From contig NZ_JAGSHX010000003.1 in assembly GCF_018138715.1 (NCBI RefSeq), positions 1-64,000 of the forward strand: DNA of 64,000 nt. Reading direction: 5' to 3'. The first letter of the stretch is position 1. The number at the start of each line of letters is the position of its first letter. Below the pieces are notes generated by a model. It worked only from the letters and a program-made list of their open reading frames with translations. It was not told the origin of the DNA and did not search any database. Origin of the DNA: Streptomyces asiaticus. Its GTDB lineage: Bacteria; Actinomycetota; Actinomycetes; Streptomycetales; Streptomycetaceae. This document shows positions 8,611 to 17,043 of this stretch, piece after piece. The position numbers and the translations under genes are program-made.

Positions 8611-10014
8611 ATGCCGGGGAGAGCTGTGGCAGCAGGGGTGTTACGGACAGCGCCACTGGCCGGGGAGCTGACCTCGTCACTGATCAACCGGGCCGCAGCC
8701 CGCTACGGTCTGCCTGCCGCCGGTGTGCTGCGGCTGTGGACCTGCCGCAACTCCCCCGCCCGGATGGACGGCGGCGGCATGCGGGCCGACGCGGAGGTCG
8801 TCCTCAACGAGGCCGGGCGGGCTGTGCTCGCCGAGCTGTGCGGGGTGGAACCGGCGGTGCTGGCGCGGGCTCTGCCCGCCTTCACCGTGGACGACCCCAA
8901 GATCAGCAAGGGCCGGGAGGCCGGCCTGGCGCAGGGGCGCTGGCAGGCGGCGAGCGCGGTGGCGGGAGAAGCGGCGTTCGCCTGCCGGTCGTGCACCGCG
9001 CGGCGCACCGGGCAGGCGCTGCGGGCGGTGCGGTATGTGCCGCGCCGGCAGCGGGTGTGCGGGCGGCACGGGCGGTGGCTGCTGGACGCGGACGCCGACC
9101 AGCCGCTGGAACACCTCGACCTGCGCGGTGTCCCCGAGGTGGTGGCCGCACAGCGGCGGTGGACGGGCGTGGCGCGGCGTGCGGTGCGGGCCGCGGCGGA
9201 CCCCGGGGAGGTCTTCGCCCTAGCGCACGCGGTCGTGGCCCGGTGGTGGGAGGAAGCCCTGCACTGGCATCAGGAGGAGATCTGGCCGCAGCGCCTGCAC
9301 CGGGTAGCGGGCGGCAACGCGGGAACGGATCTTAAGCGGTGGCGGATCGTGGGCCGGGACGCGGTCGTCTTCCCGGAGGTGGTGGCCGTGGCCGACGCTC
9401 TGCTGGATCCGGCCATGGCCGAGCTGGTGTGGAGGGACAGCGGTGCCGGGCGGCCGCGGCCGCTGTCCGCTGACGGGGCGTTCTGCCGCCGGCTGGGCGA
9501 GCGGGTGGGACGCAACTGGCTGGGGCCGCTGTCGGCAGTGGACTACGGCGGGCCTCTACTCGCCTGGATGGGCGCTGTCATCCGCCGGCGGCGCGGTGAA
9601 GGCGGGCCGCCCGGGTGGAGGGACGATCCGTGGCGGCTGCGGCGCGAACAGCAGCCCGCCACCATGGCCGGAGGCTTGCGCGTCATGACCGCCGAGGCGC
9701 ATTCGGGTGGCTCGGCGACCCGGTGGCGGGCCGCCGTGTCCGCCGAACACCGTCTCCACATCACCCAGTTGGTCAAGGAGGCCGGCGAGCAGCTGGTGGA
9801 GCTGCGCGGCGTGCACAGCGGCACCACCGCCGAAGTGGCCCGCACCCTGCTGGAGCACCTCAGTGAAAGTGCCGCCCTGATCGAGAAGGCCCTTGTGCAC
9901 ACCGCCACCGCGGCCGTCACCGCCGGGGTGGCGCTGGAGGAGGTCGCCGGATGGGCCCGCCTGTCCGCCCACGAGCTGGCGGAGATCGTGGCCGTGGGCA
10001 AGGACCACGGCTGA
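8611..10014 (+). CDS. TniQ-like protein with zinc finger, adjacent to tpg
   Basis: The first residues (RTAPLAGELTSSLINRAAAR) are the start of a TniQ domain, the target-selection adaptor of Tn7/Tn5053-type transposons. A C-x2-C...C-x2-H zinc finger follows at about residues 125-155 (CRSC and CGRH). The remaining 300 residues are mainly helical and not recognised. It lies 41 bp after tpg in the same direction, so it is probably co-expressed with the telomere genes. Its size (467 aa) and tail differ from the second TniQ at 18074. A role in linking transposition to telomeres is inference. Confidence 0.7.
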   Translation: MPGRAVAAGVLRTAPLAGELTSSLINRAAARYGLPAAGVLRLWTCRNSPARMDGGGMRADAEVVLNEAGRAVLAELCGVEPAVLARALPAFTVDDPKISKGREAGLAQGRWQAASAVAGEAAFACRSCTARRTGQALRAVRYVPRRQRVCGRHGRWLLDADADQPLEHLDLRGVPEVVAAQRRWTGVARRAVRAAADPGEVFALAHAVVARWWEEALHWHQEEIWPQRLHRVAGGNAGTDLKRWRIVGRDAVVFPEVVAVADALLDPAMAELVWRDSGAGRPRPLSADGAFCRRLGERVGRNWLGPLSAVDYGGPLLAWMGAVIRRRRGEGGPPGWRDDPWRLRREQQPATMAGGLRVMTAEAHSGGSATRWRAAVSAEHRLHITQLVKEAGEQLVELRGVHSGTTAEVARTLLEHLSESAALIEKALVHTATAAVTAGVALEEVAGWARLSAHELAEIVAVGKDHG

Positions 10015-10210
10015 CGTGCTCGGCGGCAGGTGTGGCGGGCTCTGCCCACTGCACGGCGCAGCCCGGCCCGCAGGGGCTCGGGCTGTTTTTCGCCTCCCGG
10101 GCCCGGATGCGCGTACGGCGCCGTTTCGGGAAGACCGGCGGCGCCTGGCCACTACGCTGTTGCGGAGCCTCGGCAGGCGGCGGGGCGAGGACAGGCACCG
10201 AGGGAGCACG

Positions 10211-11437
10211 TTGAGCAGTCGACCGGGCCCGGCGTCAGCGGGGGCGGACCTTGCCCGGCTGGCGCTCACCTTCCACCACACTCACCAGCTGCTGGACCCT
10301 GCCGCGCAGGGGGTGCAGACCTGGGAGGTGCGCATCACCGTGGCCGACACGCAGGTGGGCAGCCTCACGGCCGTACGCGGCCTGTACTGGAAGTCCGACA
10401 ACCTGCGCGAGCGGATGGCCGACGAACAGTCCTTCCCGGCTCTGGTGGCCACCCAGCTCCTGGACGAGGAGGGCCGGTTCACCTACGAGTTCGAGGAGTT
10501 CATCGAGTCGGCCTCCAGCGTCCTCGTCGTCGACGGGCTGCAGCTGGAGGAGGCCTTCGCTGACCCGCTGATCGTCGCCGGGGTGGTGGCCGCCGTCATC
10601 GACCGGCTGACGGACAACTACTTCGCCGTGGTCCTGCCCGCCCAGAACGCCTGCCTGGGTGCGGGTTCCGCCCTGCTTGCCGAGGCCGGCGCGCTGCTGA
10701 GCGCCCAGGAGTTCTCCGACGAACTTCAGATCATCGACAACGCCCCGGCTGCTCCCGAAGAGGCCGCGCAGCGCGTGCGCAGCCGTCTGCTTTCCCTCGC
10801 CCGCCACGGCCAGCCGACGGCGTGGGACGAAGAAGACAGCGAGGGTGACGGCTGGGACGAGGACGGCGAGGAGGACGAGGAACTCACCGCGCGGACGGCT
10901 GCGGTGCTGCGGGTGGCGCTCGAGGAGCTGTCTGAGCAGATCTGGCTGGACATCGCCGCCGTGGGCGATGCGCCTCTTGGGCGCGGCGAGGGCCGTGTCC
11001 TTGGCTCGCTGCCGCCGATCACCTTTCACCAGGACCAGCAGTGGCGGCGGCAGATGGCCCGCTGTTTCGACGACCTGGCCGCCGACCTCGCCAAGAATGG
11101 CACCGTCCGCCCGGGCTGCACCGGCGAGGAGATGGCCCTGCACCTGGGCATCGACCGGGCCAGAGCGCTGACGCGGAACCGGCCGCGCCTGGTGGCGGAA
11201 GCAGTGGAGGGTCTGGGTGAGGACCGCCGCGACTTCGACTGGGACTGGTGCTCGACCGTCCTGTTCGAGGACCACGACGTACTGATGCTCTTCGACGCCT
11301 CCCTGGACGGGATCGAGGACAGCGGCAACGAGATCAACCAGGCCCTCGGACTCGCCAACCTGGCCGCCGCGGACTGGTTCGATCCCTTCCGCCCGGGCCA
11401 GGCCCGCGACCCCGACCGCGGCTTCCGCCATCCCTGA
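10211..11437 (+). CDS. unknown protein, 408 aa, acidic middle region
   Basis: TTG at 10211 with GAGGGAGC upstream is the likely start. Longer frames upstream read through low-quality sequence overlapping the previous gene. The protein has no recognised domain. Residues about 205-230 are a strongly acidic low-complexity stretch (EEDSEGDGWDEDGEEDEEL) and the C-terminus ends WFDPFRPGQARDPDRGFRHP. It lies between the TniQ-like gene and the tns operon, all rightward, so it may be part of the same element. It could be a scaffold or inhibitor, but nothing in the sequence decides this. Confidence 0.6.
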   Translation: MSSRPGPASAGADLARLALTFHHTHQLLDPAAQGVQTWEVRITVADTQVGSLTAVRGLYWKSDNLRERMADEQSFPALVATQLLDEEGRFTYEFEEFIESASSVLVVDGLQLEEAFADPLIVAGVVAAVIDRLTDNYFAVVLPAQNACLGAGSALLAEAGALLSAQEFSDELQIIDNAPAAPEEAAQRVRSRLLSLARHGQPTAWDEEDSEGDGWDEDGEEDEELTARTAAVLRVALEELSEQIWLDIAAVGDAPLGRGEGRVLGSLPPITFHQDQQWRRQMARCFDDLAADLAKNGTVRPGCTGEEMALHLGIDRARALTRNRPRLVAEAVEGLGEDRRDFDWDWCSTVLFEDHDVLMLFDASLDGIEDSGNEINQALGLANLAAADWFDPFRPGQARDPDRGFRHP

Positions 11438-11594
11438 CCCCGGCCGCCGCCGCCAGGCCCCGGGCCGCAGAGGGCCGGCAGGAAGGCCGCAGGCTGAGCC
11501 CTTCTCGCAAGTCCGGCTCTCCGGCTCGAGCCGGAGGGGGTTCAAGACGGCTACGCTCGGCTGCTGATGTGGCCGGGCGGGGGAGGTGGGGGCA

Positions 11595-11915
11595 GTGGCC
11601 AAACGCGATGTGTGGGTACGCGTCGGGGACGACCTGGTGCGCGGCGACACCATCGTGGGCGTCGCCGTGAGCGATCCGCCCTACGACTGGGAGACGTTCA
11701 AGATCATGCTGAAGGTCACGGGACACCGCGACCATCTGTGGCTCGACTCCGGTGTCTGCGACGACGGCCAGGGTGCTGGGCGCGAGCAGGTCAACGCGCT
11801 CGCGGATGCCTTCGTCGACACGCTCGCGCGCGGTGCGGCGATGCCGTCCGGCGCCTTGATCAGGTTCGGTTCCGGCGAGGACGACTCGGGATGGGTACTG
11901 TCGTCTCTGGGGTAG
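11595..11915 (+). CDS. small unknown protein, 106 aa
   Basis: GTG at 11595 has GGAGGTGGGGG just upstream. The compact protein (begins VAKRDVWVRVGDDLVRGDTI) looks like a beta-rich single domain. It ends with GSGEDDSGWVLSSLG. No homologous family comes to mind. It sits 157 bp after the previous unknown gene and 240 bp before the TnsA-like gene. Confidence 0.6.
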   Translation: MAKRDVWVRVGDDLVRGDTIVGVAVSDPPYDWETFKIMLKVTGHRDHLWLDSGVCDDGQGAGREQVNALADAFVDTLARGAAMPSGALIRFGSGEDDSGWVLSSLG

Positions 11916-12011
11916 CGGCGGAACCGGTCCGGGCGCCCGCCCACTCCTGCGGCCCGGGTGGACCCGCGCCACGGTCCGCCCGCCGCGACACGGCGGGCGA
12001 TTGGGTGGGAA

Positions 12012-12029
12012 AGTGCAGAGATCTGCACT
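12012..12029. promoter_or_regulatory. palindrome upstream of the tns operon
   Basis: AGTGCAG (12012-12018) and CTGCACT (12023-12029) are perfect inverted arms around AGAT. The site is in the 240-bp gap ahead of the TnsA-like gene, so it is a candidate operator or small hairpin in the operon leader. Confidence 0.45.
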
Positions 12030-12155
12030 GACACCGGGACGCCCCAGGCGGCATCCTGTCCCCCGCGCAAAGCAACCGGCCTGTGTGGAATGGCAGTTGC
12101 GGTTACCGGTCGGTTCGCCTGCGCGCCATGGCCGGTATGGCGTTGTGTGGAGTGC

Positions 12156-12977
12156 GTGATCATCGACAGCAGCCAGGACGGCTTATCTGCCGTCGCGGGC
12201 AGGGCGTGCCGAGTGCCGGAATCAGGGGCGGTGGAGGCGGAGTTCGCCGGGGCGGACGGCACACTCGTACAACGCCGCTGGGTCGAAGCCGCCGTGGCCG
12301 TCCGGTTCGAGCAGCTCCAGCCGGTGACGGCCTTCCCAGTGGTGCCCGGGCGCAGGTGGGGGCCGGGCTGGTGGTGGTCGGCCACCACGGCCGGGCATGT
12401 GATGCACGGCTCGCAGGCGATGTGCACGCAGCTGATGGTCCTGGACCGCGATCCGCAGGTGGTGGGGCTGTCGGCGCGGCCGGTGCGGCTGATCTGGCGT
12501 GATCCGGACAGCGGGCGGGTTTTGACGTGGGTGCCCCAGCTGTTCGCCCGTTACGCCGACGGGCGCGCCCTGCTCGCCGACTGTCCCGCCACGTCCGAGC
12601 CCGCCGGGGAGCGTGCCGCGCGGGCGGCCGCGGTGCTTGCTGCGGCGTGTGAGGCGGTGGGGTTCACCTACCGGCGCCTGGTGCCGCCGGAGAAGGTGGT
12701 GGCGGCGAATGTGCGGTGGCTGGCCGGCTACCGCCACCCCCGCCACCGTGACGCAGGCGGTCTGGAGCAGGCGGTGCTCGAGGCGTTCGCCGCCCCGCGG
12801 CCGCTGATGGCCGGGGCCGCGGCGGCGGGCGAGGTCCTCACGGCGCTGCCGGTGGTCTACCACGCGCTGTGGAGTGGGCGGCTGACCGCAGACCTGATGC
12901 GGCCGTTGGGCGAGCACACCCGTGTCTCCCCCGCCCCGGCCGCAGGCGACAAGCGGCAGGAGCAGCACGCGAGGTGA
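12156..12977 (+). CDS. TnsA-like endonuclease-family protein, catalytic residues apparently lost
   Basis: The sequence WWWSATTAGHV, LMVLDRDPQVVGLSARPVRL, FARYADG and VVAANVRWLAGYRHPRH follow the pattern of actinobacterial TnsA-like heteromeric transposase subunits. Family members, as I recall them, read HVGYESWLERD and HAPDYFARRADG, which carry the catalytic Glu and Asp. Here the matching positions are HVMHGSQAMCT and WVPQLFARYADG, so the acidic residues are gone. The start is uncertain: GTG at 12156 is used, but GTG codons near 12212 or 12231 are possible. Its stop overlaps the next gene by 4 bp. It is likely non-catalytic but still a structural partner. Confidence 0.65.
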   Translation: MIIDSSQDGLSAVAGRACRVPESGAVEAEFAGADGTLVQRRWVEAAVAVRFEQLQPVTAFPVVPGRRWGPGWWWSATTAGHVMHGSQAMCTQLMVLDRDPQVVGLSARPVRLIWRDPDSGRVLTWVPQLFARYADGRALLADCPATSEPAGERAARAAAVLAAACEAVGFTYRRLVPPEKVVAANVRWLAGYRHPRHRDAGGLEQAVLEAFAAPRPLMAGAAAAGEVLTALPVVYHALWSGRLTADLMRPLGEHTRVSPAPAAGDKRQEQHAR

Positions 12978-14956
12978 GCAGGAACGGTGCAACCGCCCCC
13001 GGTGGGCGGCATCTTGAGGTGGGCGCACAGGTCACGTTCGAAGACCGCACCTGGCAGGTGGCCGCCCTGGTCGGCGGCCGGGTGCACCTGGTTGCCGACG
13101 ACGGGGCCACCGCCTGCGTCGTGGCTGCCTATCTGGTGGCCGCGCCTGGCTTCTCGGTGATCGGCATGGCCGCCGTGGCGCCTCCTGCCCCGGCCCTGTG
13201 GGAAGCGGTGCCGCTGGCCGCTCAGGAGCGTGCCCTGGCCTGGCAGCGGCACATCCGCGAGGTCGAAACCGGACTGCCTGACGCCCCGGAAAAGTGCGGT
13301 GTGCCCCGGCCGGAGTACGACCCGCAGCGCTTCACGCTTGCCGAGCGGGAAGGGGCCAAGGCGCGTGAGCTCACGGCGCTGGGCTGGGCCCGGGTCAGCC
13401 GGACCACGGTGCAGCGGATGCGGCTGGTCTACCGGCGGCAGGGGCTGTGGGGGCTGGTCGACAAGCGCCACCTGCGCGCCCCGTCCACTACCGGGCGTAC
13501 TGACGAGCGGGTGGTGGCCGCTGTGCTGGAGGCCCTGCGCCGACGCCGCGGCCGCAGGAAGACCACCACCCGGCAGGTCATCGAGTTGGCTGAGCAGATC
13601 GTGGCGGACACCTACGGGCCGCACCGGGTGAAGCTGCCCGCCCGCTCGTCGCTGTACCGGCTGGTGAAAGCGCTGGCGGATCCGGCCGAGCCGCCGGGCA
13701 GTGCGGCGCGCACCGCCACCGGCCCGGCCCGTTGCGGTGGCCCGCCTGCTGTGTTGCGGCCCGCCGAGCGGGTCCACATCGCCACCGCCCGCCTGGGTCT
13801 TGAGGCGGTGGGCGAGGACGGGGGTGTGGTGGAGGTGGCGGTGACGGCCGCGCTGGACGGGGCGAGCGGCTGTGTGCTGGCCGCCGTGCTACACCCGTTA
13901 CAGGCCCAGCCGGTTCAGTTGTCGGTGCTGCTGGCCGAGATGGCCGTGCCCAGGCCGCTGCGCCCGGGCTGGCCGGCCCTGCTGGAGCAGGCCTATGCGG
14001 GCGGGCCGCCCGGGCGGCTGATGTCCCTGCCCGCACGGATCGAAGCCGCCGCGGCGCATCCGGCGGCCGTGCCCGAGACGCTCGTCGTCGACCGGTCCCC
14101 GGCCGCCGTCACCTCCGCTGTGCTGGCCGTGTGCGAGAGCCTGGGCGTCAGCCTGGAGACGGTGCCGCCCCGGGCGGCGGACGCCCGGGGCGGCGCGGCG
14201 CGCACGCTGGGGGTTCTCGCCGGACTGTTCGCACGGCACGCCGCCGCGGCCCGGCCGCCTGCCGCCGTAACAGAAGAGAACGAAGACACCGAAGAGGACG
14301 GGGCGTACTGGAGCCTCCTGCAGCTGCAGGACCTGCTGGACGAATGGATCACCGCCTGCTGGCACCACCGCCCCCAGGAGCAGCTGCGCCATCCGCTGCT
14401 GCCCCGGGCGTCACTGGCCCCGCAGGAGATGTGGGAGGTGCTGCTGGGCGCGGCCGGGAACGTGCCGCTGCCGCTGGGCGGACAGCACTACGGCGAACTG
14501 CTCCCGGCACGCCGGTGCGCGCTCACCGAATCGGGCATCCGGCTGGGCGGGCGCCGCTACGACGATGCGTGCCTGGACGAACACCGCGGCCGCGGCCAGC
14601 GGTGGGAGGTCCACCACCACCCCTACGATCTGCGGCAGGTCTTCATCCGGCTGCCCGACGGCCTGCTCCATGCGGTCCCGTGGACGCAGGGCGAGCACAC
14701 CCTGCGCCCGTTCGACGAGACGGTCCGGCGCCGAACCGGCAGCGTCCTCGCGCGCCGCGGCGCGGGCGCGCAGCCGGGCAGCGAGAGGGCCAGCTGTTTC
14801 GGTGAGGCAGGGCGCGTTGGAGACTTCATGGCTGTGCACGGGATCGTCGGTGACGTGGTGCACGATGCCGGGGGGGACGACGCCCGTGGCCAAGTGACCC
14901 CAAAGTCCAGCGGGTTCGGGGTGTATGACGCCGGGGCGGAGGCCGAGCAGTGGTGA
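12974..14956 (+). CDS. TnsB-like transposase paralog without catalytic triad
   Basis: This 660-residue protein is a close paralog of the next gene over its full length, with the same start domain (VTFEDRTWQVAAL), helix-turn-helix region, integrase-type core and C-terminal DNA-binding part. At the first catalytic Asp it has VHIATAR (Ala270), at the second Asp it keeps VVDRS (Asp373), and at the Glu it has GGAARTLG (Ala409), still 35 residues on. It therefore cannot do DDE chemistry as read. The last residues VYDAGAEAEQW resemble the tail of the active copy. Start GTG 12974 overlaps the TnsA-like stop (GTGA). Role: probably a DNA-binding or regulatory partner. Confidence 0.75.
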   Translation: MSRNGATAPGGRHLEVGAQVTFEDRTWQVAALVGGRVHLVADDGATACVVAAYLVAAPGFSVIGMAAVAPPAPALWEAVPLAAQERALAWQRHIREVETGLPDAPEKCGVPRPEYDPQRFTLAEREGAKARELTALGWARVSRTTVQRMRLVYRRQGLWGLVDKRHLRAPSTTGRTDERVVAAVLEALRRRRGRRKTTTRQVIELAEQIVADTYGPHRVKLPARSSLYRLVKALADPAEPPGSAARTATGPARCGGPPAVLRPAERVHIATARLGLEAVGEDGGVVEVAVTAALDGASGCVLAAVLHPLQAQPVQLSVLLAEMAVPRPLRPGWPALLEQAYAGGPPGRLMSLPARIEAAAAHPAAVPETLVVDRSPAAVTSAVLAVCESLGVSLETVPPRAADARGGAARTLGVLAGLFARHAAAARPPAAVTEENEDTEEDGAYWSLLQLQDLLDEWITACWHHRPQEQLRHPLLPRASLAPQEMWEVLLGAAGNVPLPLGGQHYGELLPARRCALTESGIRLGGRRYDDACLDEHRGRGQRWEVHHHPYDLRQVFIRLPDGLLHAVPWTQGEHTLRPFDETVRRRTGSVLARRGAGAQPGSERASCFGEAGRVGDFMAVHGIVGDVVHDAGGDDARGQVTPKSSGFGVYDAGAEAEQW

Positions 14957-17043
14957 GCACACCCGGCCGTACGGCACGGGCCGTGGCCGCCCCCGCAGTC
15001 CGGCAGGTGAAGCTGGGTGCGTATGTGACGTTCGAGGGCCGCGCCTGGCAGGTGACCGCCGTGGCCGGGGCGTCGGTGCGGCTGGTCGACGAGCACGGGC
15101 AGACCGCCTCGGTGCTCGCCTCGTTCCTGTTCGCCGACCCCACGTTCGCGGTAGTCGACTCCCCTACCGCCGGGGTACCGCCGTGGGGGCTGCTGGAGGC
15201 GGTGCCCGACCGTGAGCGGGAGCGGGCTCTGGCCTGGCAGCGGCACATCCGCGAGATCGAGACCGGGCTGCCCGGCGGCCCGGGCAGCGGCGGGATACCC
15301 CGGCCCGAATACGACCCTGAACGGCGGTCGATGGCCGAGCGGGAGCAGGCCAAGGCCGACGAACTCGCGGCGTTGGGCTGGCCGCGGGTCAGCCGCGCCA
15401 CCGTGCGCCGCATGCGCGCCCGCTACCACGCGGGCGGCCTCATGGGACTGGTCCCCCGCCGCAAACCGACCCGCGCGACGGGCCGGGCCGATGAGCGGGT
15501 GGTGGCCGCCGTGCTGGAGGCGCTGCGCCGCCAGCGCGGCCGCTCCAGGGGCACGCTGAAGGGGCTTAGGGAGCTGACCGGACAGATCCTGGCCGACACC
15601 CACGGGCCGGGCGCGGTGGCGCTGCCGACGCCGTCGACGTTCAACCGGCTGGCGCGGGTACTGGCCGACCCGCTGGAGCATCCCGGCCGCCCGGCCCGCA
15701 CCGCCACCACTACGCCGACGCGGCCCCTCAGGCCGACGGTGGCGCTGCGGCCGGGCGAGCTGGTCCAGGTCGACACCACCCGCCTGGACGTGATGGCTGT
15801 CGGCGAGGACGGCCGCCCGGTACGCCCGGAGCTGACCATCGCCCTGGATGTGGCCACGCGGTCGGTGGTGGCGGCCGTGCTGCGCGAGGAGAGCACGAGG
15901 GCCGTGGACGCGGCCCTGCTGCTCGCCGAGATGGCCGTGCCCCACCCCGCAAGGCCCGGCTGGCCCGGCCAGCTGCGCCTGGCCCACGCCGCCGTCCCCT
16001 ACACCCGGCTGCTGGCCCTGGACTCGCGGCTTGAGCAGGCGGCGGCACGCCCTGTGGTGGTGCCCGAGACGATCGTCATCGACCGCGGCAGGGTCTTCGT
16101 CTCCGCCGCGTTCCTGGCCGCCTGCGAAACCCTCGGGGTGAGCGTGCAGCCCGCCCCGCCGCGTTCCCCGGCCGCCAAGGGCGCCGTCGAGCGGACGTTC
16201 GGAAGTATCAACACGCTGTTCGCACAGCACGTCGCCGGCTACACCGGCTCCCACGTCCTGCAGCGCGGCGGGTCGGTGGAGGACGAAGCACGCTTCACCG
16301 TGGCCCAGTTGCAGGAGCTGCTGGACGAGTGGGTCACCGCGTGCTGGCAGCACCGCCCCCACGACGGGCTGCGCCACCCGGTCCTGCCGAAGAAGGCGCT
16401 GGCCCCGAACGAGATGTGGGGCGCGCTGCTGGGCGCGTCCGGGTACGTGCCGCTGCCGCTGACCGGCGCCGACTACCTGGAACTGCTGCCCGTGCGCTTC
16501 CACCCCGTCACCGGCCGCGGCATCCGCATCAACTACCGCACCTACGACCACGCCTGCCTGAATGAGCACCGCGGCCGCCCCTCCCCCACCGGGCCCGGCG
16601 GCAGGTGGGAGGTCCACCTCAACCCGCACGATGTGCGGCAGATCTACATCCGTCTGCCCGACGGCTGCCTGCACGAGGTCCCGTGGATCCACCGCGACCA
16701 CGTCCACGCCCCGATGGGCGAGACCGCCTGGCGCCACATCCGCGCAGCCGTCAACCGGCGCGCAGGCCGCGAGCGGCACGAAGCCGACCTGGCCGAAGCC
16801 GCCGACCAGGTCCTGCGCCATGCTCGCCCCCAGCCCGCTCCCGCCGCTCCCGTCGCAGCAGCAGCGGCGGGAGCGACGGGACCGCAGACGGCGGATGACC
16901 ACGCGCAGGCCCAGGACAGTCTCGACGCCATCGAAGCGCACGCCCCTGACGCTGACGGCAGGCCCGCCGACAGCGATGAACTCTCCTTGCCGACAGGCCG
17001 ATTCGCGCTGTACGACGCCTTCAAGGAGGCCGAACACTGGTGA
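14953..17043 (+). CDS. TnsB/TniA-type DDE transposase, catalytically intact
   Basis: About 696 residues. The integrase core has VQVDTTRLDVM (Asp274), IVIDRGRVFV (Asp377) and KGAVERTFGS (Glu413); the last two are separated by exactly 35 residues, the classic DD(35)E. N-terminal DNA-binding helices lie at about 100-200 and the Mu-type beta-barrel follows the core. The C-terminal tail RFALYDAFKEAEHW is where TnsB proteins contact the ATPase TnsC. It cuts and joins transposon ends. The start is GTG 14953 (or 14950), overlapping the previous stop; its own stop overlaps tnsC by 4 bp. Confidence 0.85.
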   Translation: MSTPGRTARAVAAPAVRQVKLGAYVTFEGRAWQVTAVAGASVRLVDEHGQTASVLASFLFADPTFAVVDSPTAGVPPWGLLEAVPDRERERALAWQRHIREIETGLPGGPGSGGIPRPEYDPERRSMAEREQAKADELAALGWPRVSRATVRRMRARYHAGGLMGLVPRRKPTRATGRADERVVAAVLEALRRQRGRSRGTLKGLRELTGQILADTHGPGAVALPTPSTFNRLARVLADPLEHPGRPARTATTTPTRPLRPTVALRPGELVQVDTTRLDVMAVGEDGRPVRPELTIALDVATRSVVAAVLREESTRAVDAALLLAEMAVPHPARPGWPGQLRLAHAAVPYTRLLALDSRLEQAAARPVVVPETIVIDRGRVFVSAAFLAACETLGVSVQPAPPRSPAAKGAVERTFGSINTLFAQHVAGYTGSHVLQRGGSVEDEARFTVAQLQELLDEWVTACWQHRPHDGLRHPVLPKKALAPNEMWGALLGASGYVPLPLTGADYLELLPVRFHPVTGRGIRINYRTYDHACLNEHRGRPSPTGPGGRWEVHLNPHDVRQIYIRLPDGCLHEVPWIHRDHVHAPMGETAWRHIRAAVNRRAGRERHEADLAEAADQVLRHARPQPAPAAPVAAAAAGATGPQTADDHAQAQDSLDAIEAHAPDADGRPADSDELSLPTGRFALYDAFKEAEHW

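Noticed and set aside
12974..14956. Calling the TnsB-like paralog a pseudogene
   Set aside because: Full-length open frame, coupled start and stop, and conserved tail argue for a maintained non-catalytic protein.
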